Position numbers and translations under genes: made by a program. A DNA stretch of 64,000 bases from Pedobacter sp. Leaf41 (lineage in GTDB: Bacteria; Bacteroidota; Bacteroidia; Sphingobacteriales; Sphingobacteriaceae): contig NZ_LMLE01000006.1 of NCBI RefSeq assembly GCF_001422545.1, positions 600,211 through 664,210 of the forward strand. Reading direction: 5' to 3'. The notes below the pieces were generated by a model. It did not search any database, was not told the origin of the DNA, and saw only the letters and a list, made by a program, of their open reading frames with translations. Positions 26,966 to 35,869 of this stretch are shown in pieces (position 1 is the first letter of the stretch; each line of letters starts with the position of its first letter).

Positions 26966-27065
26966 GCGTTAGGGATTGAAAGGGTTTAGTGCCAATTTTT
27001 TATTGGTACCGTAGCGAAGCGGAGCCCTGCAAAGCCCGACCCTTGCGTAGCTTGGGTAACGCCCA
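26966..27065. repeat. Dispersed-repeat-like noncoding element
   Basis: The stretch begins GCGTTAGGGATTGAA and ends AAGCCCGACCC, then GGGTAACGCCC. I recall closely similar blocks (GCGTTAGGGATTGAA ... AAAGCCCGACCC ... ACGCCC) recurring in intergenic regions of many Bacteroidota genomes. It contains a hairpin (GTGCCAAT/ATTGGTAC) and a smaller one near the end (ACCC/GGGT). Only one copy is in this window, so the repeat status rests on recollection, not on this sequence. Confidence 0.45.
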
Positions 27066-27233
27066 GATGGATTGGAAAATTCATGCAGAATGAAAGGTGA
27101 ATCTCACCCATTTATCGCCTTAGCCCTCTATTTAACGACATTTTTTGCCCGTTCATCGAAGGGTGATTTCTTGAGCTTGAGCCTTGTATTAGTTTTACAC
27201 CAACAAGCTAATACAATAAAAAACCCTAACATT

Positions 27234-27791
27234 ATGGAAATCCTACAAACCCCAGAAAACGCATTATCTCATTCAACAGTAACAGCCATCATCAATGCGC
27301 CGTTTGAAAAAGTAAATATCGCCGATTGGTTATTAAACCTTCCCGACGCTGAATATCAAAGGTGCTCAACCCAGCATATTGGTGCTGCCATTTCTTCAAC
27401 CTACGATGGGCAGCCTGTATCACTAAACGTCGAAACTATCGGTGATGCGCTGATGGTTCAACATTATCTAGCTGTTGAGCACCGCCCGGATTATTGCCGG
27501 ATGCTTTCCATTTCTGATTCGATTACCAAAGGTGGCCGTACAAAAGTTCAGGTACTTTGGGAACTTAAAGCCACAAAAATAGACGAACAAACCACTTTGT
27601 ATACTAACGAAATTCACGCCACTGCTACACCAGAGATGTTCGAATATTTAAAAGCGCATAACATAAATTTAGCTGAAGCTGCCGCTTCCAGACAAGCCGC
27701 TTCTGATGAGCACAACCATGAAGAAACGCCAAACTTTGCAAAAAGTATTGAAAACAAAGCATTAACAGGAAAGTATAACCAACCCTTTTAA
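27234..27791 (+). CDS. SRPBCC-like protein of unknown role
   Basis: The start at 27234 follows an A-rich leader and opens MEILQTPENALSHSTVTAI. An upstream ATG in frame at 27072 would add 54 unrelated residues, partly hydrophobic, and is unlikely. The 185-residue protein has the spacing of a START/polyketide-cyclase-like (SRPBCC) fold: INAPFEKVNIADWLLNLPDA, then RTKVQVLWELKATKIDEQTTLYTNEIHA in outline, and a C-terminal helix. It has no signal peptide. The C-terminal tail (about 150-185) is His/Glu-rich and probably disordered. The fold assignment is tentative. Confidence 0.7.
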   Translation: MEILQTPENALSHSTVTAIINAPFEKVNIADWLLNLPDAEYQRCSTQHIGAAISSTYDGQPVSLNVETIGDALMVQHYLAVEHRPDYCRMLSISDSITKGGRTKVQVLWELKATKIDEQTTLYTNEIHATATPEMFEYLKAHNINLAEAAASRQAASDEHNHEETPNFAKSIENKALTGKYNQPF

Positions 27792-27848
27792 AACCGATCA
27801 TGAGCTTAGTTCAATAGGCTCAATCGTTAAACAACCACAATGAGTTGC

Positions 27849-27934
27849 TAAATCTATCTCAGCTGATCTCAACGATTACTTTCGCCCATTCACCGAATTG
27901 CAAATTAAAATGATAGGTTTCTGAGATAGATTTA
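27849..27934. repeat. 14-bp inverted repeat pair upstream of the oxalate decarboxylase gene
   Basis: TAAATCTATCTCAG (27849-27862) and CTGAGATAGATTTA (27921-27934) are perfect reverse complements, 58 bases apart. They lie between the SRPBCC gene and the bicupin gene, 36 bp before its ATG. They could be paired operators for looping, an RNA hairpin with a large loop, or the ends of an invertible segment. Confidence 0.6.
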
Positions 27935-27969
27935 CAATAGAAAAAAACAAGAACCAAAAAATTACGACT

Positions 27970-29016
27970 ATGAAAACAACATTACTAAGTTTTAGATACG
28001 AATTGGAAAAAAAAGAACCACGTACCAATGATGGAGGAACTACGAGAGGTGCATCTGTTACTGATTTTCCAGCATCGATTGGCATTGCCGGAGTTTCAAT
28101 GAGATTGCAACCTGGAAGTATGCGTGAATTACATTGGCATGCCAACGCTGCAGAATGGGCGTATGTAATTTCAGGAACCGTTCGTACTACCATTATTCAT
28201 CCTGATGGACATAGCTATGTTGATAATTTTGAGCCTGGCGATGTTTGGTATTTCCCTAAAGGATATGGTCATTCCATCCAGGCAACCGGAACGGAAGATT
28301 GCCATTTCATTTTGATATTTGATAATGGAAATTTTTCTGAAGACCACACCTTCAGTGTTACCGATTTTGTTTCTTGTATGCCACCAGAAATTGTAGCTCA
28401 GAACTTGGGTTTAACGCTCGAAGAGGTTGCCGCACTACCTCAAAAAGAAGCTTATTTTGCAGCGGGAGTGGTTCCTGATGAAATGTCATTCGTTGCGCAA
28501 GCTCGCCCAGATGAAAAAGATATTCAGTTAACTAGTTTTCACCGATACCCTTTACATGCGCAACAACCAAGAATTGTACCTGGTGGAGGATTACAGCGAT
28601 TGGTTAGCAGTAAAGAATTCCCGATCAGCAGTACCATGTCTGGTTCTATTATCGAATTGCAACCTGGTGCTTTAAGAGAAATGCATTGGCACCCAAATGC
28701 AGACGAATGGCAATATTACATTTCTGGTCAGGCCGAGATGTCGGTTTTCCTGGCCGAATCTACCGTGGTAACCGAACAATTTAACGCTGGAGATGTAGGT
28801 TATGTGCCAATGGGAGCGGGGCATTATATCAAAAACACAGGAGATACAGTTTGTAAAATCCTGATTGGCTTCAATAGCGGAACCTATCAATCTATCGATT
28901 TAAGCGAGTGGCTGGCTGGAAATCCTAAAGATGTAGTGGTAACTAACTTCGGATTAAAAGACGGTGAAATTGAAAAATTTCCAACTGAAAAAATCTTTAT
29001 TCAACCTAAAATATAA
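27970..29016 (+). CDS. Bicupin oxalate decarboxylase
   Basis: The 348-residue protein has two cupin domains, each with the manganese motif: ELHWHANAAEWAYVISG plus GYGHSIQ in the first, and EMHWHPNADEWQYYISG plus GAGHYIK in the second. Oxalate decarboxylase splits oxalate to formate and CO2. In the Bacillus enzyme the active-site lid of domain 1 reads SENST; here the same place reads SEDHT, keeping the catalytic Glu. That favours a decarboxylase over an oxalate oxidase, whose lid lacks it. There is no signal peptide. In this stress-rich region it may serve acid tolerance or use of plant oxalate. Confidence 0.92.
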   Translation: MKTTLLSFRYELEKKEPRTNDGGTTRGASVTDFPASIGIAGVSMRLQPGSMRELHWHANAAEWAYVISGTVRTTIIHPDGHSYVDNFEPGDVWYFPKGYGHSIQATGTEDCHFILIFDNGNFSEDHTFSVTDFVSCMPPEIVAQNLGLTLEEVAALPQKEAYFAAGVVPDEMSFVAQARPDEKDIQLTSFHRYPLHAQQPRIVPGGGLQRLVSSKEFPISSTMSGSIIELQPGALREMHWHPNADEWQYYISGQAEMSVFLAESTVVTEQFNAGDVGYVPMGAGHYIKNTGDTVCKILIGFNSGTYQSIDLSEWLAGNPKDVVVTNFGLKDGEIEKFPTEKIFIQPKI

Positions 29017-29043
29017 TTTCAAACCTCATTTAAACTATTAATT

Positions 29044-29775
29044 ATGAAAACGACACAAATTAAAATTACAGCCCGCATCAGCTTGTTCTTAGTGATGCTT
29101 TTGGGCTCGGTACAATTTTCTCTGGCTCAAACTTCAGCACCGACGGCAAAGGCCAATACCTCAAAAATTTGGGGTGCTGTAGATGGAATTTCCATCGAAG
29201 GGATGGTTCAAGGTCCTTCTACCGAAGTTACGCCGCTACAAATTGCCTGCGTTTTTGAATATACCGAAGGCGATATTTTCAATTCTCCACCAGCATTGCC
29301 CGAAGCGGTAAACGGAATGGTACATCTTGATAAAAGCCTGAATGGTTTGATCACTGAAATCCGTAAATCAGGTAAATTTGCAGGCCATTCTTTAGAAACT
29401 TTATTAATTACGCCACCAGCCGGAACTATCGGAGCAAAAAAACTATTGCTAATCGGTTTAGGCGATCGAAATAAATTTACACCCGAGTTAATGAAGCAAG
29501 TGGCTAGCGTGGGTATGGAGGAAGCATTGCGATTAGGAGTTACTGAATATGCATTCGCAAGCGACCTTAAAGATGCGGGAATTGATTCTCCTACAGCGGA
29601 AGTTGCGGGTTATGGCGTAACGGGCGCTGTTAATGCCTACAGAACCCAGATGTTTTTGAAAGCGAAAAAGATGGCAAACTTTAAACCGATTCAAAAAATA
29701 ACGTTATTGGCTGGCCCAGCTTACTTTACAACTGCTGGAGAAGGTATTAGCCAGGCCATTACAGCTTTAAAATAA
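29044..29775 (+). CDS. Secreted protein made only of an M17 aminopeptidase N-terminal domain
   Basis: The 243-residue protein has a signal peptide (ends QFSLAQ). The following domain is like the N-terminal macro-like domain of leucyl aminopeptidases (M17): VHLDKSLNGLITEIRKSGKFAG, ETLLITPPAGTIGAKKLLLIGLGDRNKFTPELM, and AEVAGYGVTGAVNAYR. The catalytic C-terminal M17 domain with its zinc ligands is absent. It has no visible catalytic motif and may bind ligands. It follows the oxalate decarboxylase by 27 bp and precedes a DUF1275 gene by 31 bp. Confidence 0.85.
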   Translation: MKTTQIKITARISLFLVMLLGSVQFSLAQTSAPTAKANTSKIWGAVDGISIEGMVQGPSTEVTPLQIACVFEYTEGDIFNSPPALPEAVNGMVHLDKSLNGLITEIRKSGKFAGHSLETLLITPPAGTIGAKKLLLIGLGDRNKFTPELMKQVASVGMEEALRLGVTEYAFASDLKDAGIDSPTAEVAGYGVTGAVNAYRTQMFLKAKKMANFKPIQKITLLAGPAYFTTAGEGISQAITALK

Positions 29776-29806
29776 TTGATAGTCGGTTACAAAGATAAAT
29801 TCCAAA

Positions 29807-30505
29807 ATGCAACAGCCAATGGTTTCTTCAGTTAATAGCTCTTTACAGCCGGCACAGATAGCCATGCAAGAAAAGTTGGCCATATGCCTGGCGTTAGTTG
29901 CCGGATTTGTTGATGCAACGGGACTGATTAAGTGGAAAACTTACGTATCTTTTATGAGTGGAAATACCACGCAGTTAGGATCAGCGATTTCTTCGGATCA
30001 ATTCGGAACGATGATTATATCGCTTACTGTTATCGGCTGTTTTGTATGCGGCATTTACTTGGGAACCTGCTTATCGTTATCAAAACTTAACAAAACGAAA
30101 GCTTTAACATTCTATCTCGTTTCGGGAATCTTAATCGTTTATACAGTGGCCGCCAATGTTTTTGCGATACCAGCTATTCCATCTGTTGCCATTATTGGAT
30201 TAGCGATGGGATTAATGAACGCAATCGTAACCGCCGTTGGCAACCAAAATGTGAATACCGATTTTGTAACCGGGACATTGAATAGTCTCGCCAGGAATAC
30301 GGCAATGCTAACCATGAGCAATGACGAGTTAGAAAATACAAAGTATAGATCAAACGCCATACACCTTTTACTGGTTTGGCTTGGCTTTTTATCCGGTGCA
30401 TTTATGGCGCATTATGCCTTAATCATTTTTGGTGCCTGGATCTTGCTATTGCCTGCACTTGTACTGCTTATCTGCTCACGATTTTATAAATCCAACCGCA
30501 ATTAA
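29807..30505 (+). CDS. YoaK/DUF1275 family membrane protein
   Basis: The 232-residue protein has about six membrane helices with the family signature near the start, CLALVAGFVDATG, then WKTYVSFMSGNTTQLG. It also has GLAMGLMNAIVTAVGNQNVNTDFVTGTL in outline. The family is widespread and its function unknown; transport is assumed from topology. It lies in the same orientation as its neighbours with short spacing and may be co-transcribed with the oxalate decarboxylase. Confidence 0.9.
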   Translation: MQQPMVSSVNSSLQPAQIAMQEKLAICLALVAGFVDATGLIKWKTYVSFMSGNTTQLGSAISSDQFGTMIISLTVIGCFVCGIYLGTCLSLSKLNKTKALTFYLVSGILIVYTVAANVFAIPAIPSVAIIGLAMGLMNAIVTAVGNQNVNTDFVTGTLNSLARNTAMLTMSNDELENTKYRSNAIHLLLVWLGFLSGAFMAHYALIIFGAWILLLPALVLLICSRFYKSNRN

Positions 30506-30558
30506 TCCAGGTGCTGATGGAATTCTGGAAACTTTAGAACCCTTAAAACTAAATAATT

Positions 30559-31074
30559 ATGTCACTAAAACCAACCGTCAGCAATGCTGACCATGTACAA
30601 GGAAATATGGATGCCGATCTTGTTATTGTAGAATATGGCGATTATCAATGTCCATACTGCGGAGCTGCTTATCCTATCCTTAAAAAATTAATGAGTCAAT
30701 TTGGAGATCAAATCAAATTTGTGTTCAGGAATTTTCCGCTTTCAGAAATGCATCAGTATGCGAGAGCTGCGGCACTGGCTGCCGAAGCCGCTGGTTTGCA
30801 AGGTAAATTTTGGGAGATGCACGACGCTATTTACGAAAACCAGCGAGCGCTAAACGAAACGCTACTGAAGAAGTTAGCTGAAAAATTAAAACTCAATATT
30901 ACTCAATTTGAGGAAGACATAAAAAGTCCAAAGCTGGCAGAAAAAGTCGATGCAGACTTTGAAAGCGGGGTGATGAGCGGCGTAAATGGTACCCCATCGT
31001 TTTACGTAAACGGAAAAAAATTCGATGGTGGTGCAGAAGATTTACTGCAACTGATTAGCGCAGAAGAAGAATAG
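30559..31074 (+). CDS. DsbA-family thioredoxin-fold protein
   Basis: The 171-residue protein has a CPYC active site (Cys31, Cys34 in DYQCPYCGAAYP), an inserted helical domain (about 65-130), and the cis-proline loop NGTPSFYVNG. It has no signal peptide, so unlike classical DsbA it should be cytoplasmic. Proteins of this type (DSBA-like, FrnE/YuzD group) are often tied to oxidative stress. It is part of the stress cluster, 53 bp after the DUF1275 gene. Confidence 0.92.
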   Translation: MSLKPTVSNADHVQGNMDADLVIVEYGDYQCPYCGAAYPILKKLMSQFGDQIKFVFRNFPLSEMHQYARAAALAAEAAGLQGKFWEMHDAIYENQRALNETLLKKLAEKLKLNITQFEEDIKSPKLAEKVDADFESGVMSGVNGTPSFYVNGKKFDGGAEDLLQLISAEEE

Positions 31075-31133
31075 CATTGGTACAACAGCTGCGATATTTA
31101 AAATTAATGCCGAAAGCGATTGATTTTTATCAT

Positions 31134-31170
31134 AGATCAATTTGATCTGAAATTCTCAAAGCTACATTTG
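31134..31170 (+). promoter_or_regulatory. Promoter with overlapping palindrome before the alpha/beta hydrolase gene
   Basis: TTTG at 31141-31144 and TACATTTG at 31163-31170, 18 bases apart, form a very good Bacteroidota promoter. The palindrome AGATCAATTTGATCT (31134-31148; perfect around one central base) covers the -33 box and could be a repressor site. Transcription would begin near 31177, about 53 bases before the ATG. Confidence 0.65.
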
Positions 31171-31229
31171 TACTAGAAGTAATTAAAAAACCCTATAAAT
31201 ATTGATCATAAACTTAAAACTTAGAAACC

Positions 31230-32051
31230 ATGAGTACACTAAAATTAAAAGACGGAACAGAGATTTTTTACAAAGACCAAGGTAAAGGACAAACTTTAAT
31301 GTTTCACCACGGATGGCCGCTATCATCAGATGATTGGGATGCGCAAGTGATATTTTTCTTACAGAAAGGTTATCGCGTAGTCACTCACGACAGGAGAGGA
31401 CATGGTCGCTCAAGTCAGGATATTTACAGCCATACCATCGAGCAATACGCGTCTGATGCAGCTGAATTGGTAGCGTTTCTTGATCTGAAAGATGTGATCC
31501 ACATCGGGCACTCAACAGGCGGTGGCGAAGTGATTCGCTATGTGAACAAATATGCCAATGGCAGAGCCAAAAAAGCAGTTTTAATCAGTTCAGTTCCACC
31601 GATTATGGTGGCTAACGACAGCAATCCTGATGGAGTTCCAATGTCTGTTTTTGACGGTATCAGAGAACAGACTTTGAACAACAGACAGCAGTTTTATATC
31701 GATTTAACTTTTCCTTTCTACGGCTATAACCGAGAAGGTGCTAATGTGAAAGAAGGCGTACAGAGAAACTGGTGGAGACAAGGCATGATGGGCGGAATTG
31801 TGGCGCACTATGAAGGAATCAAAGCATTTTCTGAAACCGATTTCAGAGAAGATTTAAAAGCAGTGGATATTCCTGTATTAGTTTTGCATGGTGAAGATGA
31901 TCAGATTGTACCTTATCAAAATGCTGCTTTAAAATCAATTAAATTATTGAAAAACGGTACCATAAAAACGTATCCTGGTTTTCCTCATGGAATGCCAACA
32001 ACTGAAGCAGCGACAATAAATAAAGATCTTTTGGAGTTTATTGAAGCATAG
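31230..32051 (+). CDS. Alpha/beta-hydrolase, non-haem haloperoxidase-like
   Basis: The 273-residue protein has HHGWPLSSDDWD (oxyanion loop), RRGHGRSSQ, the nucleophile elbow GHSTGGGE, VLHGEDDQIV (catalytic Asp) and PHGMPTT (catalytic His). This is the pattern of cofactor-free haloperoxidases/perhydrolases, which are in effect esterases. There is no signal peptide. It has its own promoter with a palindrome at the -33 box, and a hairpin downstream. Confidence 0.92.
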   Translation: MSTLKLKDGTEIFYKDQGKGQTLMFHHGWPLSSDDWDAQVIFFLQKGYRVVTHDRRGHGRSSQDIYSHTIEQYASDAAELVAFLDLKDVIHIGHSTGGGEVIRYVNKYANGRAKKAVLISSVPPIMVANDSNPDGVPMSVFDGIREQTLNNRQQFYIDLTFPFYGYNREGANVKEGVQRNWWRQGMMGGIVAHYEGIKAFSETDFREDLKAVDIPVLVLHGEDDQIVPYQNAALKSIKLLKNGTIKTYPGFPHGMPTTEAATINKDLLEFIEA

Positions 32052-32095
32052 TCACAAAATTTTGGTAACTTCATTATCAGTTACTTGTATAAAAA

Positions 32096-32123
32096 TAAAG
32101 CCTTTCATTTCTGAAAGGCTTTA
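32096..32123 (+). terminator. Hairpin after the alpha/beta hydrolase gene
   Basis: TAAAGCCTTTCA (32096-32107) pairs perfectly with TGAAAGGCTTTA (32112-32123), loop TTTC. The T-run after it is poor, so termination may be partial on the plus strand. Confidence 0.65.
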
Positions 32124-32300
32124 TCTGAAACAAACCATATTATAGATGTTATGGTTTGCAATCTATCTTTCTATCCTATCCAGGCATAGATCGTCCCGTG
32201 TTAAACTAGATGCTCCTAATTTGACATTGTAAATTTAGCTATTGTTGCTATTGCGTTATATAGCCCTTTACTACCATTCTTATTTAATTTTTTTTCTCTA

Positions 32301-32429
32301 TCAGATTGATATGTCTTTGATAAATTCGTTGCTGAATTTCATTGCGACTAACTGCTCGTAATGAACAAATCCGCCTTTAGCGAGCTGCTGACACTGGATG
32401 TCCTTCCAAATTTCAGGTTGTAAATAACT
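32301..32429 (-). pseudogene. Possible protein-coding remnant in an otherwise gene-free stretch
   Basis: The 370 bp between the hairpin at 32123 and the DUF892 gene hold no gene in the usual sense. On the minus strand one frame is open for about 43 codons, with protein-like composition (YLQPEIWKDIQCQQLAKGG, then FVHYEQLVAMKF and NEFIKDISI) and a TGA at 32301. It lacks a start codon at its left end (a TAA precedes it). It may be the tail of a decayed gene. I do not recognise the family. Confidence 0.25.
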
Positions 32430-32495
32430 AATATAGTTTTAGATAGATTCTAAGAATTTTATCCGTTTTCAGATTTAATTAATAAGCAAAACTTA

Positions 32496-33098
32496 ATGGT
32501 AAAATCTATGGTTGTAAAAGAAAGCAACCCTACAGAACATACCATGAAAACAAAAGACACAGGAAGCGATCCAAAATTCGCGTCTAAAACAACTGTTGAC
32601 GATTCTCCGGCCTTAAACGATTTGTTTAAGGATTCAATTGCAGATTTATATTGGGCAGAAAACCACCTGGTTAAAGCCTTGCCAAAAATGATTTCGGCAG
32701 CTACAGCGGATTCGCTTAAGAAAGCGATCACCTCTCATCTAGAAGAAACTAAAACGCATGTAAAAAGACTAGAGCAGGTTTTTGAGCTGATGGGCGAAAA
32801 GGTCATCGCCAAGAAATGCGATGCCATGGAAGGTTTAACTAAAGAAGCGGAAGGAATTGTTGAAGAAACGCCACCTGGAACTGCAACAAGAGATGTGGGT
32901 ATTATTCTCGCTTCGCAGAAAGTAGAGCATTATGAAATTGCCAGTTATGGCGGCCTTCATCAATTGGCCATTACTTTGGGTTTAACAGATGTTGCTGATG
33001 TATTGGCGCAAACGCTTGAAGAAGAAAAATTAGCGGATACAAAACTAACTGATATTGCAGAAAACGAAATCAATTACAACGCGGCTGAGGAGGCATAA
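32496..33098 (+). CDS. DUF892 (YciE/YciF-type) ferritin-like protein
   Basis: The protein (200 residues from 32496; 184 if the ATG at 32544 is used, which gives MKTKDTGSD and fits the family better) is a four-helix bundle. It has the DUF892 start NDLFKDSIADLYWAENHLVKAL and paired metal-ligand Glu/His positions (HLEETKTHVKRLEQVF, KVEHYEIASYG, LEEEKLAD). Family members are general-stress proteins induced by osmotic or starvation stress. It is 11 bp upstream of the catalase gene, so the two form an operon, a pairing consistent with peroxide defence. Confidence 0.92.
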   Translation: MVKSMVVKESNPTEHTMKTKDTGSDPKFASKTTVDDSPALNDLFKDSIADLYWAENHLVKALPKMISAATADSLKKAITSHLEETKTHVKRLEQVFELMGEKVIAKKCDAMEGLTKEAEGIVEETPPGTATRDVGIILASQKVEHYEIASYGGLHQLAITLGLTDVADVLAQTLEEEKLADTKLTDIAENEINYNAAEEA

Positions 33099-33109
33099 AG
33101 ATTAAAAAT

Positions 33110-35302
33110 ATGGCAAAGAAAAATGCTGAAAATAGTCCAGCGCCTGCACAGCAGGAAAATGATAAAACCAATAAATTAGAAGCTTTTGTGGCTGATTCGA
33201 CTGGACAAAAGCTCACAACCAACCACGGCGTTAAAATTAATGACGACCAAAATTCACTAAAGGCAGGCGATAGAGGAGCCACACTTCTGGAAGATTTCAT
33301 CCTTCGGGAAAAGATTACTCATTTCGATCACGAGAGAATTCCAGAACGTGTTGTACATGCTCGGGGATCAGCAGCACATGGTGTATTTAAGGTATACGAA
33401 GATATGTCTGAACTCACCCGGGCAGCTTTTTTATGCGACCCTGGTGCTGAAACCCCTGTGTTTGTTCGGTTTTCTACCGTAGCAGGGTCGAGAGGATCGA
33501 CAGATCTTGCAAGAGATGTACGCGGATTTGCCGTGAAATTTTATACCCAGGAAGGCAATTTTGACCTTGTGGGAAATAATATGCCTGTATTTTTTATTCA
33601 AGATGCTATTAAGTTTCCAGACTTGATACATGCTGTTAAACCAGAGCCAGATAACGAAATGCCTCAGGCAGCATCCGCTCACGATACTTTTTGGGATTTT
33701 ATCTCACAGCTACCTGAGTCTGCGCACATGATTATGTGGGCCATGAGCGATAGGGCATTACCAAGAAGCTACCGGATGATGGAAGGTTTCGGTGTGCATA
33801 CTTTTCGTTTCGTAAATGCAGAAGGTGTTTCCAACTTTGTTAAATTCCATTGGAAACCTTTATTGGGAGTTCATGCCGTAGCTTGGGATGAAGCCCAGAA
33901 CATTTCTGGTAAAGATCCTGACTTTCACCGAAGAGATTTATGGGATGCGATCGAAGCAGGTGCATTTCCTGAATGGGAGTTAGGCGTTCAAATTGTACCA
34001 GAGGCTGATGAATTTAAGTTTGAATTCGATATTCTCGATCCAACGAAAATTATCCCAGAAGAGCTGGTTCCTGTTCAAAGAATTGGAAAAATGACCTTAA
34101 ATCGGAATCCAGATAACTTCTTTGCAGAAACAGAACAGGTGGCCTTCCATGTCGGCCATGTAGTTCCTGGGATAGATTTTACTAATGATCCATTATTGCA
34201 AGGCAGGTTGTTTTCGTACACCGATACGCAACTTATCCGTTTAGGTGGACCAAATTTTCACGAAATTCCAATTAATCGTCCGGTAGTTCCGGTGCACAAC
34301 AATCAACGAGATGGTTATATGCGCCAAACGATAAACCGCGGCAAAACAAGTTACGGTCCAAACGGTATTGCTAATCAAGATCCTCAGCAAGTAAAAGCTG
34401 CTGATGGTGGTTTCGTGAGTTATAACGAACGAATCGATGCCAAGAAAATCCGGGCAAGAAGCAGAAGCTTCTTTGATCATTTCTCGCAAGCGAGATTGTT
34501 TTTTAATTCGCAAAGCGATCCAGAGAAAAACCACATTATCGATGCCCTAAGTTTTGAGCTTGGTAAGGTTAAGGCGGTAGAAATTCGTGAGCGCATGTTG
34601 GCAGTTCTGGCGCAAATTGATAGAGGTTTAGCTGCGGAAGTTGCTTATGCACTAGGTTTACATATTCCAGAAATTGCTTTAGAAGATTTAAATAATAGTA
34701 TTCCAGCAGATGCTGATCGAGCAGATTATGCTTCTGAAAATCCGGAAGGAAGTTTGGCAAAATCTGATGCATTGAGTATGGCCGGAACGGTGAAGGACAC
34801 TATTAAAACAAGAAAGATCGCAATTTTGGCAGCTGATGGCGTAGATGAAAAAGCAATAAGCACCGTTAAAACTGCTTTAGTAGCAGAAGGAGCCATAGTA
34901 CACATCATCGCTCCAAAATTAGGAGAAATCATTTCTGAAGGAGATCAAAAAATTGTTCCTGACGAAAGTTTTCTTACAGCAGCTTCGGTGTTATATGATG
35001 CGGTTTATGTTGCTGGTGGTGCGAATAGTGTAGCCACTTTAGAGGCAGAAGCGAACGCCGTACACTTTTTAAACGAAGCGTTTAAGCATTGCAAGGCCAT
35101 TGCCGCAGATAATGAAGCCATACAGGTGTTAGAATCTACTTATTTCCATAAGAAGTTGCCAGCTGAATATTCGAAAGAAACGGTGTTGAGAGAAGGGGTT
35201 ATAGTTTCGGGAGATTTGAAAGAGTTAACAAGTACATTTATTGAAATGATTGCCCTCCATCGCTTTTGGGAACGTGAGAATCCACGGAAAATTCCAGCAT
35301 AA
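33110..35302 (+). CDS. katE: Large-subunit haem catalase with C-terminal DJ-1-like domain
   Basis: The 730-residue protein is a clade-2 catalase (HPII type). The catalytic His is in [12 protein letters not shown] and the catalytic Asn in [12 protein letters not shown]. The proximal haem Tyr is in [14 protein letters not shown]. The extra C-terminal flavodoxin/DJ-1-like domain (about 565-700: [33 protein letters not shown]) marks the large-subunit class. It converts hydrogen peroxide to water and oxygen in the cytoplasm. It is the second gene of the DUF892-katE unit, closed by a strong terminator shared with the convergent ankyrin gene. Confidence 0.96.
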   Translation: MAKKNAENSPAPAQQENDKTNKLEAFVADSTGQKLTTNHGVKINDDQNSLKAGDRGATLLEDFILREKITHFDHERIPERVVHARGSAAHGVFKVYEDMSELTRAAFLCDPGAETPVFVRFSTVAGSRGSTDLARDVRGFAVKFYTQEGNFDLVGNNMPVFFIQDAIKFPDLIHAVKPEPDNEMPQAASAHDTFWDFISQLPESAHMIMWAMSDRALPRSYRMMEGFGVHTFRFVNAEGVSNFVKFHWKPLLGVHAVAWDEAQNISGKDPDFHRRDLWDAIEAGAFPEWELGVQIVPEADEFKFEFDILDPTKIIPEELVPVQRIGKMTLNRNPDNFFAETEQVAFHVGHVVPGIDFTNDPLLQGRLFSYTDTQLIRLGGPNFHEIPINRPVVPVHNNQRDGYMRQTINRGKTSYGPNGIANQDPQQVKAADGGFVSYNERIDAKKIRARSRSFFDHFSQARLFFNSQSDPEKNHIIDALSFELGKVKAVEIRERMLAVLAQIDRGLAAEVAYALGLHIPEIALEDLNNSIPADADRADYASENPEGSLAKSDALSMAGTVKDTIKTRKIAILAADGVDEKAISTVKTALVAEGAIVHIIAPKLGEIISEGDQKIVPDESFLTAASVLYDAVYVAGGANSVATLEAEANAVHFLNEAFKHCKAIAADNEAIQVLESTYFHKKLPAEYSKETVLREGVIVSGDLKELTSTFIEMIALHRFWERENPRKIPA

Positions 35303-35306
35303 TCAC

Positions 35307-35342
35307 AAAAAAAAATGGCGCCATTTGGCGCCATTTTTTTTG
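35307..35342. terminator. Bidirectional terminator between katE and the ankyrin gene
   Basis: Arms AATGGCGCC (35314-35322) and GGCGCCATT (35327-35335) enclose loop ATTT and are flanked by an A-run and a T-run. It can therefore work for both converging genes. Confidence 0.92.
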
Positions 35343-35368
35343 TTTTAAGGTTTTGTAAATAGTCAATG

Positions 35369-35869
35369 TTATCCTGATATTTTTGCCAAATGCGCTTCCA
35401 GCAACTCAATTCCTTTCTCATTCCCCTGCATCGCAGCAAAATCCAACGCATGTTGTCCTCTATTATCCATTAAATTGGCATCAGCACCGCTAGCCAGTAG
35501 TAATTGCAAAACGTCATTTCTACCAAACATAGCTGCAAACATTAATGCCGTTCCTCCGTTTCCATGTTTCAAATCTAAGTCTGCCCCATGTTTAATCAAT
35601 AATTCGGCAATGCCAATATAACCCTTAAATGCCGAACCCATTAAAGCAGTATTGCCGCCGAAATCAGCAGCATCGATATTGGCACCATGCTCAATCAATA
35701 ATTTGGCTGCTTCCGGTTGATTATTATAACAAGTGATGATCAGAGGCGTATATCCCTTTTCATCTTGAAAATTTAAGTCTGCATTGCGGTGAATCAATTC
35801 ATTTAAAACTTCAATTTCTCCTTTTCTTGCAGCTGGTATAATGAGTAAGTTTATGTCGTTCATGTTCAT
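35369..35869 (-). CDS. Ankyrin-repeat protein
   Basis: The 166-residue protein consists of about four to five ankyrin repeats (for example KGYTPLIITCYNNQPEAAKL, LLIEHGANIDAADFGGNTAL, LLASGADANLMDNRGQHALD) and has no signal peptide. Ankyrin genes beside catalase genes are known from other bacteria, where the ankyrin protein supports catalase activity. Here it is convergent with katE. The start at 35869 (or the second ATG at 35863) lies in a duplicated 92-bp unit. The upstream copy carries its own ATG and a 29-residue frame ending in an ATGA overlap with this start. Confidence 0.92.
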   Translation of the reverse strand: MNMNDINLLIIPAARKGEIEVLNELIHRNADLNFQDEKGYTPLIITCYNNQPEAAKLLIEHGANIDAADFGGNTALMGSAFKGYIGIAELLIKHGADLDLKHGNGGTALMFAAMFGRNDVLQLLLASGADANLMDNRGQHALDFAAMQGNEKGIELLEAHLAKISG

